Shown here piece after piece: positions 1 through 8,998 of a stretch of DNA of 64,000 nucleotides. The stretch is from assembly GCF_024362385.1 (NCBI RefSeq), contig NZ_CP101466.1:3410001-3474000 (forward strand), written 5' to 3'. Below the pieces are notes generated by a model that saw only the letters and a list, made by a program, of their open reading frames with translations, made no database searches and had not been told where the DNA came from. How positions within the stretch are numbered: the stretch's first letter is position 1; each line of letters opens with the position of its first letter. Origin of the DNA: Arthrobacter sp. DNA4 (GTDB lineage Bacteria; Actinomycetota; Actinomycetes; Actinomycetales; Micrococcaceae). A program made the position numbers and the translations under genes.

Positions 1-251
1 GCGGGGTCGGAGGCACCCACGCTGGTCACGGCGATGCCTGAGCCCAGGTCGATGAAGGAGTTGCCGTCGACGTCGTGGATGATGCCGCCGTCGGCGTCTG
101 CAACGTAGACCGGGACGCTGGAGGCGACGCCGGCGGCCACCACGGACTTGCGGCGTTCGGTCAGTGCGACGGACTTGGGACCCGGGAAGTCGGCCTGGAC
201 GTTGCGCTTCTGCTCCAGGCGGTAGGTGATGTCTGCTGCGGTGGTGGTCAT
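1..251 (-). CDS. gabT: 4-aminobutyrate aminotransferase, N-terminal part (runs off window)
   Basis: The gene starts at ATG 251 and leaves the window leftward, so only about 83 N-terminal residues are seen. They include the segment VADADGGIIHDVDGNSFIDL followed by GSGIAVTSVG, which is the usual N-terminal stretch of class III (GabT-type) PLP aminotransferases. The family transfers the amino group of GABA to 2-oxoglutarate, giving succinic semialdehyde. The PLP lysine lies outside the window. The aminobutyraldehyde dehydrogenase gene lies just upstream on the same strand (55-base gap), so the two probably form one operon converting aminobutyraldehyde to GABA to succinate semialdehyde. A purine-rich stretch precedes the ATG. 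Confidence 0.85.
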   Translation of the reverse strand, partial: MTTTAADITYRLEQKRNVQADFPGPKSVALTERRKSVVAAGVASSVPVYVADADGGIIHDVDGNSFIDLGSGIAVTSVGASDP

Positions 252-306
252 GGTTCTTTTCTTTCTACGATTCCGGGTTTCGGCAAGCTCAACCAGCGGG
301 AAATGG

Positions 307-1737
307 TCAGGCGTCGAGGGCGGACATCACGTGCTTGATGCGCGTGTAGTCCTCCACGCCGTACATGGAGAGGTCCTTGCCGTAGCCGGACTGCTTGAAG
401 CCGCCGTGCGGCATTTCGGCGGTAAGGAGGATGTGGGTGTTGATCCAGACGGCGCCGAAGTCCAGGTCACGGCTCAACCGCATGGCCGTGCCGTGGTTGG
501 TGGTCCAGACGCTGGAGGCCAGCGCGTAGTCCACGTCGTTTGCCAGGGCCACGGCTTCTTCCTCGGTGCTGAACTTCTGGACGGTGATGACGGGGCCGAA
601 TGTTTCCTTCTGCACCACGTCGTCGGTCTGCTTGGCGCCGGTGATGATGGTGGGTTCGAAGAAGTAGCCCTTCTCCCCTGCGCGGTGTCCACCCGTTTCG
701 ATCCGGCAGTTGGCCGGCAGGTTCTCCACCACGGAGGCCACGGCGTTGAAGTGGTTCACGTTGTTCAGCGGGCCGAAGTAGTTGTCTTCGTCGTTCTGCG
801 AACCGGTGTGCAGGGTCCGGGTGTGTTCCACCATGGCTGCCACGACGTCGTCGTGCACGGAATCCTGTACCAGCACCCGGGTGATGGCCGTGCAGTCCTG
901 GCCGGCGTTGAAGAACGCGAACTCGGCGATGGCCGCCGCGCTCTTCTTGATGTCCGCGTCCGCGAAGACGATGGCCGGGGCCTTGCCGCCGAGCTCCAGG
1001 TGGGCGCGCTTGAGACCCTTGGCGGCGCCGGAAGCCACCGCGATTCCCGCGCGGACAGATCCCGTGATGGACACCAGGCCGGGGACCTTGTGCTCCACCA
1101 TCATGGCACCGGTTTCGCCGGTGCCCAGGACCACGTTCAGGACGCCCGCGGGCAGGATGTCGCCGGCCAGGCGGGCCAGGACCAGCGTGGACTCGGGGGT
1201 GGTGTCGGAGGGCTTGAGGACCACGGTGTTGCCGGCCGCGAGCGCGGGACCAATCTTCCAGATGGCCATCAGGAAGGGGTAGTTCCACGGGGCCACCTGG
1301 GCTACGACGCCGATGGGTTCGCGGCGGACGTAGGAGGTGTGGCCTTCAAAGTACTCGCCGGCGGACTTCCCCTCCAGGATGCGGGCGGCACCGGCGAAGA
1401 AGCGCAGCTGGTCGGCGCCGGCAGCCACTTCCTCGGAGGCGATGAGGGAGCGGACCTGGCCGGTGTTGCGGTGCTGGGCTTCGACGAGTTCGTCGCTGTT
1501 GGCCTCGATGGCGTCGGCAAGCTTGAGCAGCATCAGCTGGCGCTGGCCCGGGGTGACGTGCTTCCAGGTCCTGAAGGCGTCCTTGGCTGCCGTCATGGCC
1601 GCATCCACATCCGCCTGCACGGAAACGGGGGCCTGCGCCACCACTTCCCCGTTGGTGGGGTTGACCACGTCCAGCAGGGTGGTGCCGGCGGGGGTGACGA
1701 ACTTCCCGTTGATGAAGTTCTGCAAGGTTTGGACCAC
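307..1737 (-). CDS. Gamma-aminobutyraldehyde dehydrogenase (NAD-dependent ALDH)
   Basis: A full-length aldehyde dehydrogenase of about 476 residues. Visible family hallmarks are the PWNYPF motif (Asn about 152), the general-base motif ELGGKAP (Glu about 248) and the nucleophile in NAGQDC (Cys about 282). The FGPV motif lies near the C-terminus. I choose GTG 1737 because an AGAGG ribosome site lies 8 bases upstream; a TTG at 1746 would add three residues. Lying directly upstream of gabT, it most likely oxidises 4-aminobutyraldehyde from putrescine to GABA. Betaine-aldehyde dehydrogenase is the main alternative, since the families are close. The PucR-type regulator diverges from it. Confidence 0.85.
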   Translation of the reverse strand: MVQTLQNFINGKFVTPAGTTLLDVVNPTNGEVVAQAPVSVQADVDAAMTAAKDAFRTWKHVTPGQRQLMLLKLADAIEANSDELVEAQHRNTGQVRSLIASEEVAAGADQLRFFAGAARILEGKSAGEYFEGHTSYVRREPIGVVAQVAPWNYPFLMAIWKIGPALAAGNTVVLKPSDTTPESTLVLARLAGDILPAGVLNVVLGTGETGAMMVEHKVPGLVSITGSVRAGIAVASGAAKGLKRAHLELGGKAPAIVFADADIKKSAAAIAEFAFFNAGQDCTAITRVLVQDSVHDDVVAAMVEHTRTLHTGSQNDEDNYFGPLNNVNHFNAVASVVENLPANCRIETGGHRAGEKGYFFEPTIITGAKQTDDVVQKETFGPVITVQKFSTEEEAVALANDVDYALASSVWTTNHGTAMRLSRDLDFGAVWINTHILLTAEMPHGGFKQSGYGKDLSMYGVEDYTRIKHVMSALDA

Positions 1738-1893
1738 GGTGTGCAACCTCTTTCGTAAGGGCCATCGGCGGCCGGGCGGAGACCAGGACGGATGGATGGA
1801 ACTGCCTTGAGCCTATGCCAGCGCCCAAGCAGGGTGAATAGCCACCTGCACACCCTTGCCGAAGGGGTTTAGTGCGGTTGCCCAGCTCACGTT

Positions 1894-1905
1894 TATCCTT
1901 GCTTC
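1894..1905 (+). promoter_or_regulatory. Leaderless -10 element of the PucR gene
   Basis: TATCCT lies exactly 6 bases before the ATG at 1906 and there is no ribosome-binding site. This is the spacing expected if transcription starts on the A of the start codon. The same TANNNT-N6/7-ATG layout recurs at several genes in this window. Confidence 0.5.
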
Positions 1906-3342
1906 ATGGCCATTTCCCTTGCTGCCCTGGTGGGCGTGACCTCCTTGAAGCTGTCCAAGGCGGGCGTGGCGGAGACTACCTGGAACCAGGACATCAACTG
2001 GGTGGCCGTGACGGAACTCGAGGATCCGCAGCGGTTCCTCAACGGCGGGGAATTGGTGCTCACCACCGGCCTGCGGCTGCGGTCCGCGCCGGAGCAGCGC
2101 CGCTTTGTGCGGCAGGTGCAGCGGGCCGGCGCGGTGGGCATCGGGTTCGGTGTGGGGCTGTCGCATGAGGCGGTGCCGCCGGCCCTCCTGGCAGAGGCCA
2201 ACCGGTGGGGCCTGCCGGTGGTGGAAGTGCCTTACGAAACCCCGTTCATCGCCATCACCAAGCTGGTGGCGGACGCCCAGTCGGCTGACCACTACGCCAA
2301 GCTGGAACGGCTCATTGCCGGGCACCAGGTGCTGGCCCGGGCGCTGCTGACCGGCGGCGGGCTCGCAGAGCTGCTGAAGAACCTGGGCGGCATGCTGCGC
2401 ACCGACGTAGCGCTGACCCAGTTCACGGCGCAGTTGTACAACAGCGGCAGCACCCACCCGTCGGCCGATACCTGGTCCAGCTACCCCGTGCCCACGGGCC
2501 GGCGCGATGCCTGCACGCTGTGGGTCCGCCAGCCCTTCGAGGACACCGGCATCATCGGTTACGCGCAGAACCTGATCAGCGTGGAGCTGAACAACATGGT
2601 CAAGCAACGCCAGGCCCAGCGCGCCCTGTGCGGCCAGGTACTGGAGGACGTGATCCACGGGGCATTGGAGACCAGCGAGGCCCAGCGCCGCCTGGCCGGG
2701 GTGGGCGTGAACAGCACCCGCAAGAACGTGGTGCTGCTGGCCGTATCGGCCGCCCATGGGAAGGCGTTGGGGAGCACCTCAGTGCCGCAGGAGCTGGAGA
2801 AGGCGGTTGCCGCCGTCGTGGGCAAGGACCTGGTGCTGGTAGTCAATGACGACGGCGGGACGGCGCCGGCGCTGGCACGGAAGCTGAGCGACCACCTCGC
2901 CGAGGCCGGGATCCACGCCACGATCGGCATCGGCGGGGCGTACACCAAGCCCAACGGCCTGCGCTGGAGCTACTTCGAAGCCCGCGACGCCGCCAGCCAT
3001 GGGCTGCCGGTCAACGAACCGGAACGGCTCAGCCTGACATCGCTGCTGCTGGCCAGCGAGGATGTCCCGCTGGCGGACATGGCGCACGAGTCCCTGAACC
3101 CGCTGCGGGCCTTCGATGCCGCGCACGGCTCGGAGCTGATGTCCACGCTGGAGAGCTACCTGAACAACAACGGCTCGGTGGCTGCGGTGGCGGAAGAGCT
3201 CACGCTGCACCGCAACACGGTCCGGTACCGGCTGGCGCAGATCACCGAGCTCACCGGCTATGACCCCTCCGTCACCGCAGACCGGGTGCAGCTGTGGCTG
3301 GCCCTGGCCGTGGCCCGGTTGTCCGCCCGGCAGGGCAAGTAG
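1906..3342 (+). CDS. PucR-family transcriptional regulator
   Basis: 478 residues with PucR-family architecture. An N-terminal PucR domain (about residues 1-120, with DINWVAVTELEDPQRFLNGG) precedes a middle region, and a C-terminal PucR-type helix-turn-helix follows (about 405-470, motif LTLHRNTVRYRLAQI). These regulators usually act as activators of purine, GABA or amino-acid catabolism. Divergence from the aldehyde dehydrogenase/gabT unit, with about 170 bases between starts, makes that unit the probable target. The start is supported by a leaderless -10 element and fits the usual family length. Confidence 0.88.
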   Translation: MAISLAALVGVTSLKLSKAGVAETTWNQDINWVAVTELEDPQRFLNGGELVLTTGLRLRSAPEQRRFVRQVQRAGAVGIGFGVGLSHEAVPPALLAEANRWGLPVVEVPYETPFIAITKLVADAQSADHYAKLERLIAGHQVLARALLTGGGLAELLKNLGGMLRTDVALTQFTAQLYNSGSTHPSADTWSSYPVPTGRRDACTLWVRQPFEDTGIIGYAQNLISVELNNMVKQRQAQRALCGQVLEDVIHGALETSEAQRRLAGVGVNSTRKNVVLLAVSAAHGKALGSTSVPQELEKAVAAVVGKDLVLVVNDDGGTAPALARKLSDHLAEAGIHATIGIGGAYTKPNGLRWSYFEARDAASHGLPVNEPERLSLTSLLLASEDVPLADMAHESLNPLRAFDAAHGSELMSTLESYLNNNGSVAAVAEELTLHRNTVRYRLAQITELTGYDPSVTADRVQLWLALAVARLSARQGK

Positions 3343-3362
3343 GCCGGAAACCGCGGTCCGCC

Positions 3363-4954
3363 TCAGAGGACGCCGTGGCCCAAGAGGTCGCGCGACTTCT
3401 TCCTGGCCTTCCGGTACCCGGCCCGGGCCGCCAGCATCCGTTCTTCCTGCTGGCTGAGCAGCTCCGCGTAAATGCCTGCCGTGGCGGGCTCGCTGTACTC
3501 CGCGGCGATGTCTGCCAGCAGGTCGCGGGCCACCACGGCGTCCTGGAACTGGCCCAGGACCTTCTGCTGCCGGCGGGCGGCCTTGGCCACCTTGCCCGCA
3601 CGCTTGCCGTGCACCAGGGCCGCTGATTCAGCCACGTGGCGCAGCCGCTTGGCATCCTTGCGCACCCGGTGGAGGGCAAGTTCCTGGCCCCTGCCGCGCC
3701 GCGCGCCCTTGACCGCTTTGCGGGAGCGCTCCAGCCGCCTGGCGGCCTTGTCCACGGCTTTCGCGGCCGCCCGGCGTCCCGGGGCCACCGCGTCGGCGCG
3801 CACCGGCGGGTTGTCGCGGAAATCCTCGAGCTTGTCCAGGAGCCGGAAATAGCGCCCCGAGCCCAGGGCTTCCAGCAGGAGCCGGTACCCGGCGTCATAG
3901 TCCCCGCCCGTGCGCTGCTCCACCCGTGCCGTGGCCCCGGCGGTACCATCCCCCGGCTGCAGCCCGCCCAACTGGTCACGGAGCCGGGACCGCAGGACCT
4001 CGGCGTCGCGCGGCTGGCCGAGCAGCTGGCCCAGCCACTTCAGCTCGCTCCGCAGTTTGCGCACCGGCGATGCCCGGTAGAGCTTGGCGTACGCTGCCAG
4101 GACGGAGCGGATCCGGCGCGTGGCGGACCGCATGTTGTGGATGGCCTCCGGCTCCTCCCCCCGGACGGCGGCGTCGCTGGCGAGGATCTGGTCGATCTGT
4201 GCGGCCACATATACGGTGACGACGGCGGCGGTAGCGCGCGCTTCCCGGCCAGCAGGGCAGGGGTGCCTTCGGGTCCGGCAGCACCGGCGGGCGCCTCGCC
4301 GGCGGCGGCACGCTTGCCCGCTTTGGTGTCAGCACCCAGGGCACGGACCAGCTTCGAGGCATGGCCGGCGGGCCGGGCGCCGGCGGCTGCGAGCAGCTCC
4401 TCCACTGGGCCAAAGAGGTCCGGCCCACCGTGGACCAGCTCCAGCTCCCATTCGCGCCATTCCTGCCTTATGGCGTTGTCCCCGTCCCCCAGGCGTTCGG
4501 CGGTGACCTGGTCGTCCGCGAGGTCGGCGAGGTGGGCGCCGTCGGCCCCGTACAGGGGGTAGGTGGTGCGCCGGGTGTCCAGGCGCACCACCGGGACGGG
4601 GACGGCACCCCTGAGGTAGGCGTAAAGGTGGGTGAGCAGGGCGTCCGGGACGACGTCGGGCCGGCCGAGGGGTGCATGCAGTTCCGTCCGCTCCTGCGGT
4701 CCTTCGCCGCTGGCCGCCGCCTGGGGAGGCAGCTTCAGGTGCCAGCCCGCGTCCTTCCCGCCGGTGCGGCGGCGGAGGGTGATGCGGCGTCCGGCCAGGG
4801 CATGGGTGGGGGTGTCAAAGTACACCGCCTCCAGCAGGTCGGTGTGGGGCTTTCCTGTGCGGGCCACCCCCGCGGCCTGCTCCAGGGTCGGCACCACGGC
4901 GCCGGTATCGACGTCGTACTTCTTCTCAATCTCGAGTCCCCTGGAAGCCTCCAC
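3363..4954 (-). pseudogene. CYTH-CHAD domain protein, split by a frameshift near 4230-4245
   Basis: The first part, starting at GTG 4954, is a CYTH (triphosphate tunnel) domain. It has the EIEKKYDVD signature (ExExK-type motif), repeated RR/R-rich strands and ASKLVRAL at its end. The second part, read in another frame to the stop at 3363, is a CHAD domain with the expected helical, basic sequence (EAIHNMRSATRRIRSVLAAY, then VRKDAKRLRH). In relatives these two domains form one protein of about 500 residues. Here the CYTH frame continues into non-homologous sequence after LLAGKRALPP, while the CHAD frame opens as ATAAVVTVYVAAQ. The switch lies in a GCGCGCGC run. CHAD could still be made from GTG 4208. 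CYTH-CHAD proteins are linked to inorganic polyphosphate; that role is inferred from the family. Confidence 0.75.
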
Positions 4955-5076
4955 AGCCGCCCTTCCGCACCGCCTGGTCCGCGCCAGGCTCTCCGACAGT
5001 CCGTTGGCAGTCTATTGCAGGCACCGAAACCGGGAGAGGTTGGCCACAAAAGCGCAAACATCAAACGTCTAACCTT

Positions 5077-5089
5077 TAGGGTGGTTCGT
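5077..5089 (+). promoter_or_regulatory. Leaderless -10 element of the MFS transporter gene
   Basis: TAGGGT is followed by 7 bases and then ATG 5090, with no ribosome site. This decides the start of a frame that stays open far upstream. Confidence 0.4.
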
Positions 5090-6364
5090 ATGCCCGCCAC
5101 TCCCCCCGTTTCCGTTCCCACCGCCAACCAGGCGCCCGTTGCGGTGCCCGGCACACCGCCCGCCGGCGCCGCCCCGGCAAAGCCGCGCTCCGCCGTCGTC
5201 TTCGGCGTCATTGCGCTGGTGCTGATCGGGCTGAACCTGCGCGCGGGCATCACCGGTGCATCCGCGCTGCTGCACGACCTGCAGGCGGTGCTGGGTTACG
5301 GGGTGCTGGTGGCGGCGATCATCCCCTCCATCCCCACCCTCTGTTTCGCGCTGGCCGGTGCCGCCACGTCCTGGCTCACCGGCAGGCTTGGCGTGGAGAA
5401 GGCCATCCTCCTGTCCCTGGCGCTGCTGGCCGGCGGGCTGCTGCTGCGCGGCATCCCCGCCACGGGCATGCTGGTGGTAAGCAGCGTGGTGGGCATGTCC
5501 GGGCTGGCCATCTGCAACGTGGCAATGCCGTCCTTCATCCGGGAGCACTTCGCATCCCGGACGTCACTCATGACCGCCGTCTACACGGTGACCATGACCA
5601 CCGGCGGCACCCTGACCTCGGTCGCGGTGGTCCCGCTGGCACAGGCGCTCGGTTCCCCGTCCGCCGCCGTCGGCGCCGTGGGCATCGCGGCCGTGGCCGC
5701 CTTCCTGGGCTTCCTGCCGGTGGCTCTGCACGCCCACCGCAATACGGTGCGGACCACGGCCGGGCATGTGTCGCCCTGGCCGCTGCTGCGGACCCGCAAG
5801 GGGCAGCTCCTCACCGCGATCTTCACCCTGCAGGCCCTGCTGGCGTACGCCTTGTTGAGCTGGTTCCCGTACATGCTCACCACCATGGGCCTGAGCGCCT
5901 CGGACAGCGGGCTGATGTTCGGCCTCATGCAGCTGGTCTCCGTCCCCGCGGGCATGGTGCTGATAGCCATCGGCGCCCGGCCCCGGATGCTGCGTCCGGC
6001 GTTCTACCTGGTGAGCATCACCATGGCCGTGGGAATTGCGGCGCTGCTGGTCCTCCCCGTCGCCCTGGCGGCCGTCCCCGCTGTCCTGCTGGGCTTCGGC
6101 CTGGGCATTTTCCCTCTGGTCATGGTGATGATCAGCCGCAGCGGCACCAGCACCGCCGAGACCACCGCCCTCTCCACACTGGCCCAGTCCTCCGGTTACC
6201 TGCTGGCCACCGCGGGCCCGTTCGGCATGGGCCTGCTGCACAGCGCCACCGGCGGCTGGTCCCTGCCGCTGGTGCTGCTGCTGGCACTGGCCCTGGTCCA
6301 GATCGTGGTGTCCCACCTGATCACCGGCCCAGCGATGTCCGGCAAGCCCGCGGAGAGGAAGTAA
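5090..6364 (+). CDS. MFS transporter, CynX/NimT (cyanate/nitroimidazole) type
   Basis: 424 residues with about 12 hydrophobic segments after a Pro/Ala-rich N-terminal tail. The first membrane segment (LVLIGLNLRAGITGASALL) and the following ...GYGVLVAAIIPSIPTLCFAL are characteristic of the CynX/NimT/YycB branch of the major facilitator superfamily. The frame is open upstream to about 4361, but that stretch is antisense to the CYTH gene, so I use ATG 5090. The FadR-type regulator starts 4 bases after its stop, so the pair is co-transcribed and probably self-regulated. The substrate is unknown. Confidence 0.8.
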   Translation: MPATPPVSVPTANQAPVAVPGTPPAGAAPAKPRSAVVFGVIALVLIGLNLRAGITGASALLHDLQAVLGYGVLVAAIIPSIPTLCFALAGAATSWLTGRLGVEKAILLSLALLAGGLLLRGIPATGMLVVSSVVGMSGLAICNVAMPSFIREHFASRTSLMTAVYTVTMTTGGTLTSVAVVPLAQALGSPSAAVGAVGIAAVAAFLGFLPVALHAHRNTVRTTAGHVSPWPLLRTRKGQLLTAIFTLQALLAYALLSWFPYMLTTMGLSASDSGLMFGLMQLVSVPAGMVLIAIGARPRMLRPAFYLVSITMAVGIAALLVLPVALAAVPAVLLGFGLGIFPLVMVMISRSGTSTAETTALSTLAQSSGYLLATAGPFGMGLLHSATGGWSLPLVLLLALALVQIVVSHLITGPAMSGKPAERK

Positions 6365-6368
6365 TCCC

Positions 6369-7049
6369 ATGACCCTGAGTCCTTCCGTCCGTCCGCCGCT
6401 CGCGGCCGAGGTCACGGCCAAGCTGCGGGGCATGGTCCACTCCGGCGAGTGGCCGCTGAACCAGCGCATCCCGTCCGAACCTGAGCTCATGGCCAGGCTG
6501 GGGGTTTCCCGCGGCACCCTCCGCGAAGCGGTCAAGGCCCTTGCCCACGGGGGAATGCTGGAGGTGCGGCGGGGGGACGGCACCTACGTGCGCGCCACGA
6601 GCGAAATGTCCGGCGCCGCGCGCCGCATGTACCAGGACCACACCGAGCAGCACATCCTGGAGGTCCGGCTGGGCCTGGACACCCAGGCTGCCCGGCTGGC
6701 CGCGCGCAACGCAACGGACGACGACGTCGCCGCCCTGGGGGCCCTCCTCGCCACCCGGGACCAGGCCTGGAACAACGGCGACTTCGAAGCCTGGGCGGAC
6801 GCGGACTGGAGCTTCCACGAGGGCATCGCCCGGGCGTCCGGCAACCCGCTGCTGCACGAGCTGTACGCCAGCTTCGGAACCGTGTTCCACCAGGACCTGC
6901 TCACGCAGCAGCGCCGGTCGGGGTTCAACGGACTCCCCCGCGACGGCCACGAAACACTGCTCGACGCCATCGCCCAGCGGGACGAAGACGCTGCCGTGGC
7001 CAGTGTGAACCGGAACCTGAACTCGTGCGCGGAGTGGCTGGCGGAGTAA
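6369..7049 (+). CDS. FadR/GntR-family transcriptional regulator with FCD domain
   Basis: 226 residues. The N-terminal winged helix-turn-helix (about 12-75) contains RIPSEPELMARLGVSRGTLR and ends in VRRGDGTYV, the classic GntR wing. The rest is an all-helical FCD ligand domain with spaced acidic/His residues (for example FHEGIARASGN and GHETLLDAI) that often bind a metal. It is translated 4 bases after the MFS gene. The likely role is to repress or tune that transporter in response to its substrate; this is inferred from context. Confidence 0.88.
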   Translation: MTLSPSVRPPLAAEVTAKLRGMVHSGEWPLNQRIPSEPELMARLGVSRGTLREAVKALAHGGMLEVRRGDGTYVRATSEMSGAARRMYQDHTEQHILEVRLGLDTQAARLAARNATDDDVAALGALLATRDQAWNNGDFEAWADADWSFHEGIARASGNPLLHELYASFGTVFHQDLLTQQRRSGFNGLPRDGHETLLDAIAQRDEDAAVASVNRNLNSCAEWLAE

Positions 7050-7092
7050 CCCGGCCCTGCGCCCCGCCCTGTCCACCCCGTGGGCATGCCGG

Positions 7093-7118
7093 CGGCCCGG
7101 CACTGTGGTGCCGGGCCG
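7093..7118 (+). terminator. Hairpin terminator after the FadR-type gene
   Basis: A perfect 11-bp inverted repeat (CGGCCCGGCAC / GTGCCGGGCCG) around a TGTG loop lies 44 bases after the stop. It could also serve the convergent gene ending at 7150. Confidence 0.65.
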
Positions 7119-7149
7119 TCGTCGTCCGCTCTATGTCTGGCTGGTAGCG

Positions 7150-7689
7150 CTAGTCGCGGCGCAGGCCCGAAAGGACGTTCTTGGGGCGCTGCATCTCGCC
7201 GTGCTTGGCGCCGAGGATGATCACCAGGGCAGCGAAACCGGGGATGGCCCACTGCAGTGCCTTGAGCTGCTGCTGGGCCGACTTCAGCTCGTCCGAGGCT
7301 GCACCGTGCGGCTCGGTGGCACCTTCGGCACCCTCACCGGCCAGCTTCTCCACCTTCTTGCCCAGGATGCCCGAGTACAGGGTCACTGCGGCGCCCACCA
7401 CGGTCACGGCCGTCTTGATGACGGTGTCGCGGGCCACGCCCTCCTGCTTGGCGATGCGGCCCTTGTTCTCCCACGCAATGGCCAGGTCCGCCACCAGGTG
7501 GGAGGCGAAGGCTGCGGTCTGGAACGGTGCCCACTTCATCCAGCCGGCGCTGGAAAGCCGGGTGCGCTCTGCGGGGTCCTTGGCCTGGGCCGCTGCCCCG
7601 TTGAGTCCGATGGCGCCCATCAGGGATCCACCAAACCATGCTGCTGCCGTCAGGTCGTGAACTGAACGGGCAATGAGATTTCCTGCCAT
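7150..7689 (-). CDS. Small membrane protein of unknown function
   Basis: 179 residues. I do not recognise a named family. Three hydrophobic stretches are visible: about residues 14-35 (AAWFGGSLMGAIGLNGAA), about 95-115 (VIKTAVTVVGAAVTLYSG) and about 148-165 (WAIPGFAALVIILGA). A charged, Ala/Glu-rich linker resembling a coiled coil separates the last two. ATG 7689 is preferred because an AGGA site lies 8-9 bases upstream; an ATG at 7698 sits too close to it. The gene diverges from the small gene at 7849 and could belong to the same envelope-related neighbourhood. No function is proposed. Confidence 0.7.
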   Translation of the reverse strand: MAGNLIARSVHDLTAAAWFGGSLMGAIGLNGAAAQAKDPAERTRLSSAGWMKWAPFQTAAFASHLVADLAIAWENKGRIAKQEGVARDTVIKTAVTVVGAAVTLYSGILGKKVEKLAGEGAEGATEPHGAASDELKSAQQQLKALQWAIPGFAALVIILGAKHGEMQRPKNVLSGLRRD

Positions 7690-7835
7690 GATGTGCATTC
7701 CTAACGTTATGGACTGGTTCCGTGTTGCCGCTGTGCCGCGGACTCCACCTGCCGTGTTCCTTCGAGGTATGGTCCGCCCATGGTAAGCACACTTACTAAT
7801 ATTACGAAACCCCATCCCCGAGAGGGGCAACCGCG

Positions 7836-7848
7836 TAATATCGTCGCC
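7836..7848 (+). promoter_or_regulatory. Leaderless -10 element of the 7849 gene
   Basis: A near-consensus TAATAT is followed by exactly 7 bases and ATG 7849, with no ribosome site. It argues against the upstream in-frame ATG at 7780, which would add 23 residues. Confidence 0.5.
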
Positions 7849-8139
7849 ATGAGAAATACAGGGACATTGTTCGGCTGGGCCTTCGGGGACCCCGCCCGTG
7901 GAAGTGACGGCGGCTACGTGGACGGACTGCAGCGCGAGGCGCTGGGGAACGCCAGGGAAACGGCAAAGGCCAAGGGCGTTGGCGTTGTAGCCGGTTCGGA
8001 GGTGTTCACCGTCCTCAGCGCGGACGATTCCCTGGTGGAGCTGGACAACGCCCCCGGCCAGCTGGTGGTCCGCTGCACCGTACACGTGGAGGGACCCGGC
8101 GCAGAGAAGCTGCGGGCCGAAGGCCCCATGAACGGCTAA
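7849..8139 (+). CDS. Small hypothetical protein
   Basis: 96 residues beginning MRNTGTLFGWAFGDPARG. No recognisable domain, signal peptide or membrane segment. The middle is Ala/Lys/Glu-rich (LGNARETAKAKG) and the C-terminal half looks like a small beta structure (VVAGSEVFTVLSADDSLVEL, then QLVVRCTVHVEG). The DUF1206 gene starts 3 bases after its stop, so the two are translated from one message. The start rests on the leaderless -10 element. Confidence 0.6.
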   Translation: MRNTGTLFGWAFGDPARGSDGGYVDGLQREALGNARETAKAKGVGVVAGSEVFTVLSADDSLVELDNAPGQLVVRCTVHVEGPGAEKLRAEGPMNG

Positions 8140-8142
8140 GAG

Positions 8143-8970
8143 ATGTCCGACGGCGAATCCACCCTCAGCCAGGCAGCGGACGCTGTCGAGGACGCGTCCA
8201 ATGCCAAAGCCCTGGACGTCCTGGCCCGTTCCGGATTCGCCGTCATGGCGCTGCTCCACATCATCGTAGGGGTCATCGCCATCGCCATCGCGTTCGGCCA
8301 CCCCGGCGATGCCGAGGCCACCGGCGCCATCGCCCGGCTGGCGGACAACCCGTGGGGTCCCCTCGTCATGTGGGGATGCGTGGCCGCCTGCCTGGGCCTT
8401 GCGCTGTGGCAGGCCAGTGAAGCGACGCTGCGGGCCAGGAGCCTTCCCCGCAAGGAACGGCTGGCCAAGCTGGTGTCCTCGGGATTCCTGGCCATCGCGT
8501 ACGGCAGCGTGGGGCTGACCTTCGCAGGCTTCGCGTTGGGGCAGCGCAGCGACTCGGGCGACAATACCCGGGACTTCAGCGCCAGCCTGATGGCCAACCC
8601 CGTGGGGCCGTGGGTCCTCGTCGCCCTCGGCCTTACCATCCTCGGCATCGGCATCTACTTCGAGGTCAAGGGAATCCGGCGCGGGTTCAAGGAAGAGCTG
8701 TTCCACTTCGAGGGCACCCGCCGCGGCAGGCTCATCGACAGCCTGGGCGTCACCGGCCATGTGGCCAAAGGTGTGGCGCTGAACCTCACCGGACTCCTGT
8801 TCATCATCGCCGCCGCCAGGGACCGGCCGGACGAATCCACCGGGCTGGACGGCAGCCTCAAGGCCCTGCAGGGCCACCCGTTCGGGCCCACCCTGCTAGT
8901 GGCCATTGGTGCAGGGTTTATCGCCTACGGGATCTTCGCGCTGATCCGGGCCCGCTTTGGCCGCATGTAG
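8143..8970 (+). CDS. DUF1206-family integral membrane protein
   Basis: 275 residues made of three repeated two-helix units, the layout of DUF1206 proteins. Each unit carries a hydrophobic helix with a conserved Gly-rich/polar start (ARSGFAVMALLHIIVGV, VSSGFLAIAYGSVGLTFAGF, GVTGHVAKGVALNLTGLLFI). Between units are short segments with the pattern NPWGPLVMWG / NPVGPWVLVALG / HPFGPTLLVAIGAG. The molecular function of the family is not known to me. It sits in a tight rightward cluster with 7849 and 8999. Confidence 0.8.
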   Translation: MSDGESTLSQAADAVEDASNAKALDVLARSGFAVMALLHIIVGVIAIAIAFGHPGDAEATGAIARLADNPWGPLVMWGCVAACLGLALWQASEATLRARSLPRKERLAKLVSSGFLAIAYGSVGLTFAGFALGQRSDSGDNTRDFSASLMANPVGPWVLVALGLTILGIGIYFEVKGIRRGFKEELFHFEGTRRGRLIDSLGVTGHVAKGVALNLTGLLFIIAAARDRPDESTGLDGSLKALQGHPFGPTLLVAIGAGFIAYGIFALIRARFGRM

Positions 8971-8998
8971 TTCCGGGGTTTGTGGGTAGGGAGGAAGT

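Noticed and set aside
226-1758. Long plus-strand open frame opposite the aldehyde dehydrogenase
   Set aside because: Antisense shadow in GC-rich DNA; composition rich in Gly/His/Val with no family motif.
4361-5089. N-terminal extension of the MFS transporter
   Set aside because: The open frame is antisense to the CYTH gene and lacks membrane-protein character; a leaderless -10 element supports ATG 5090.
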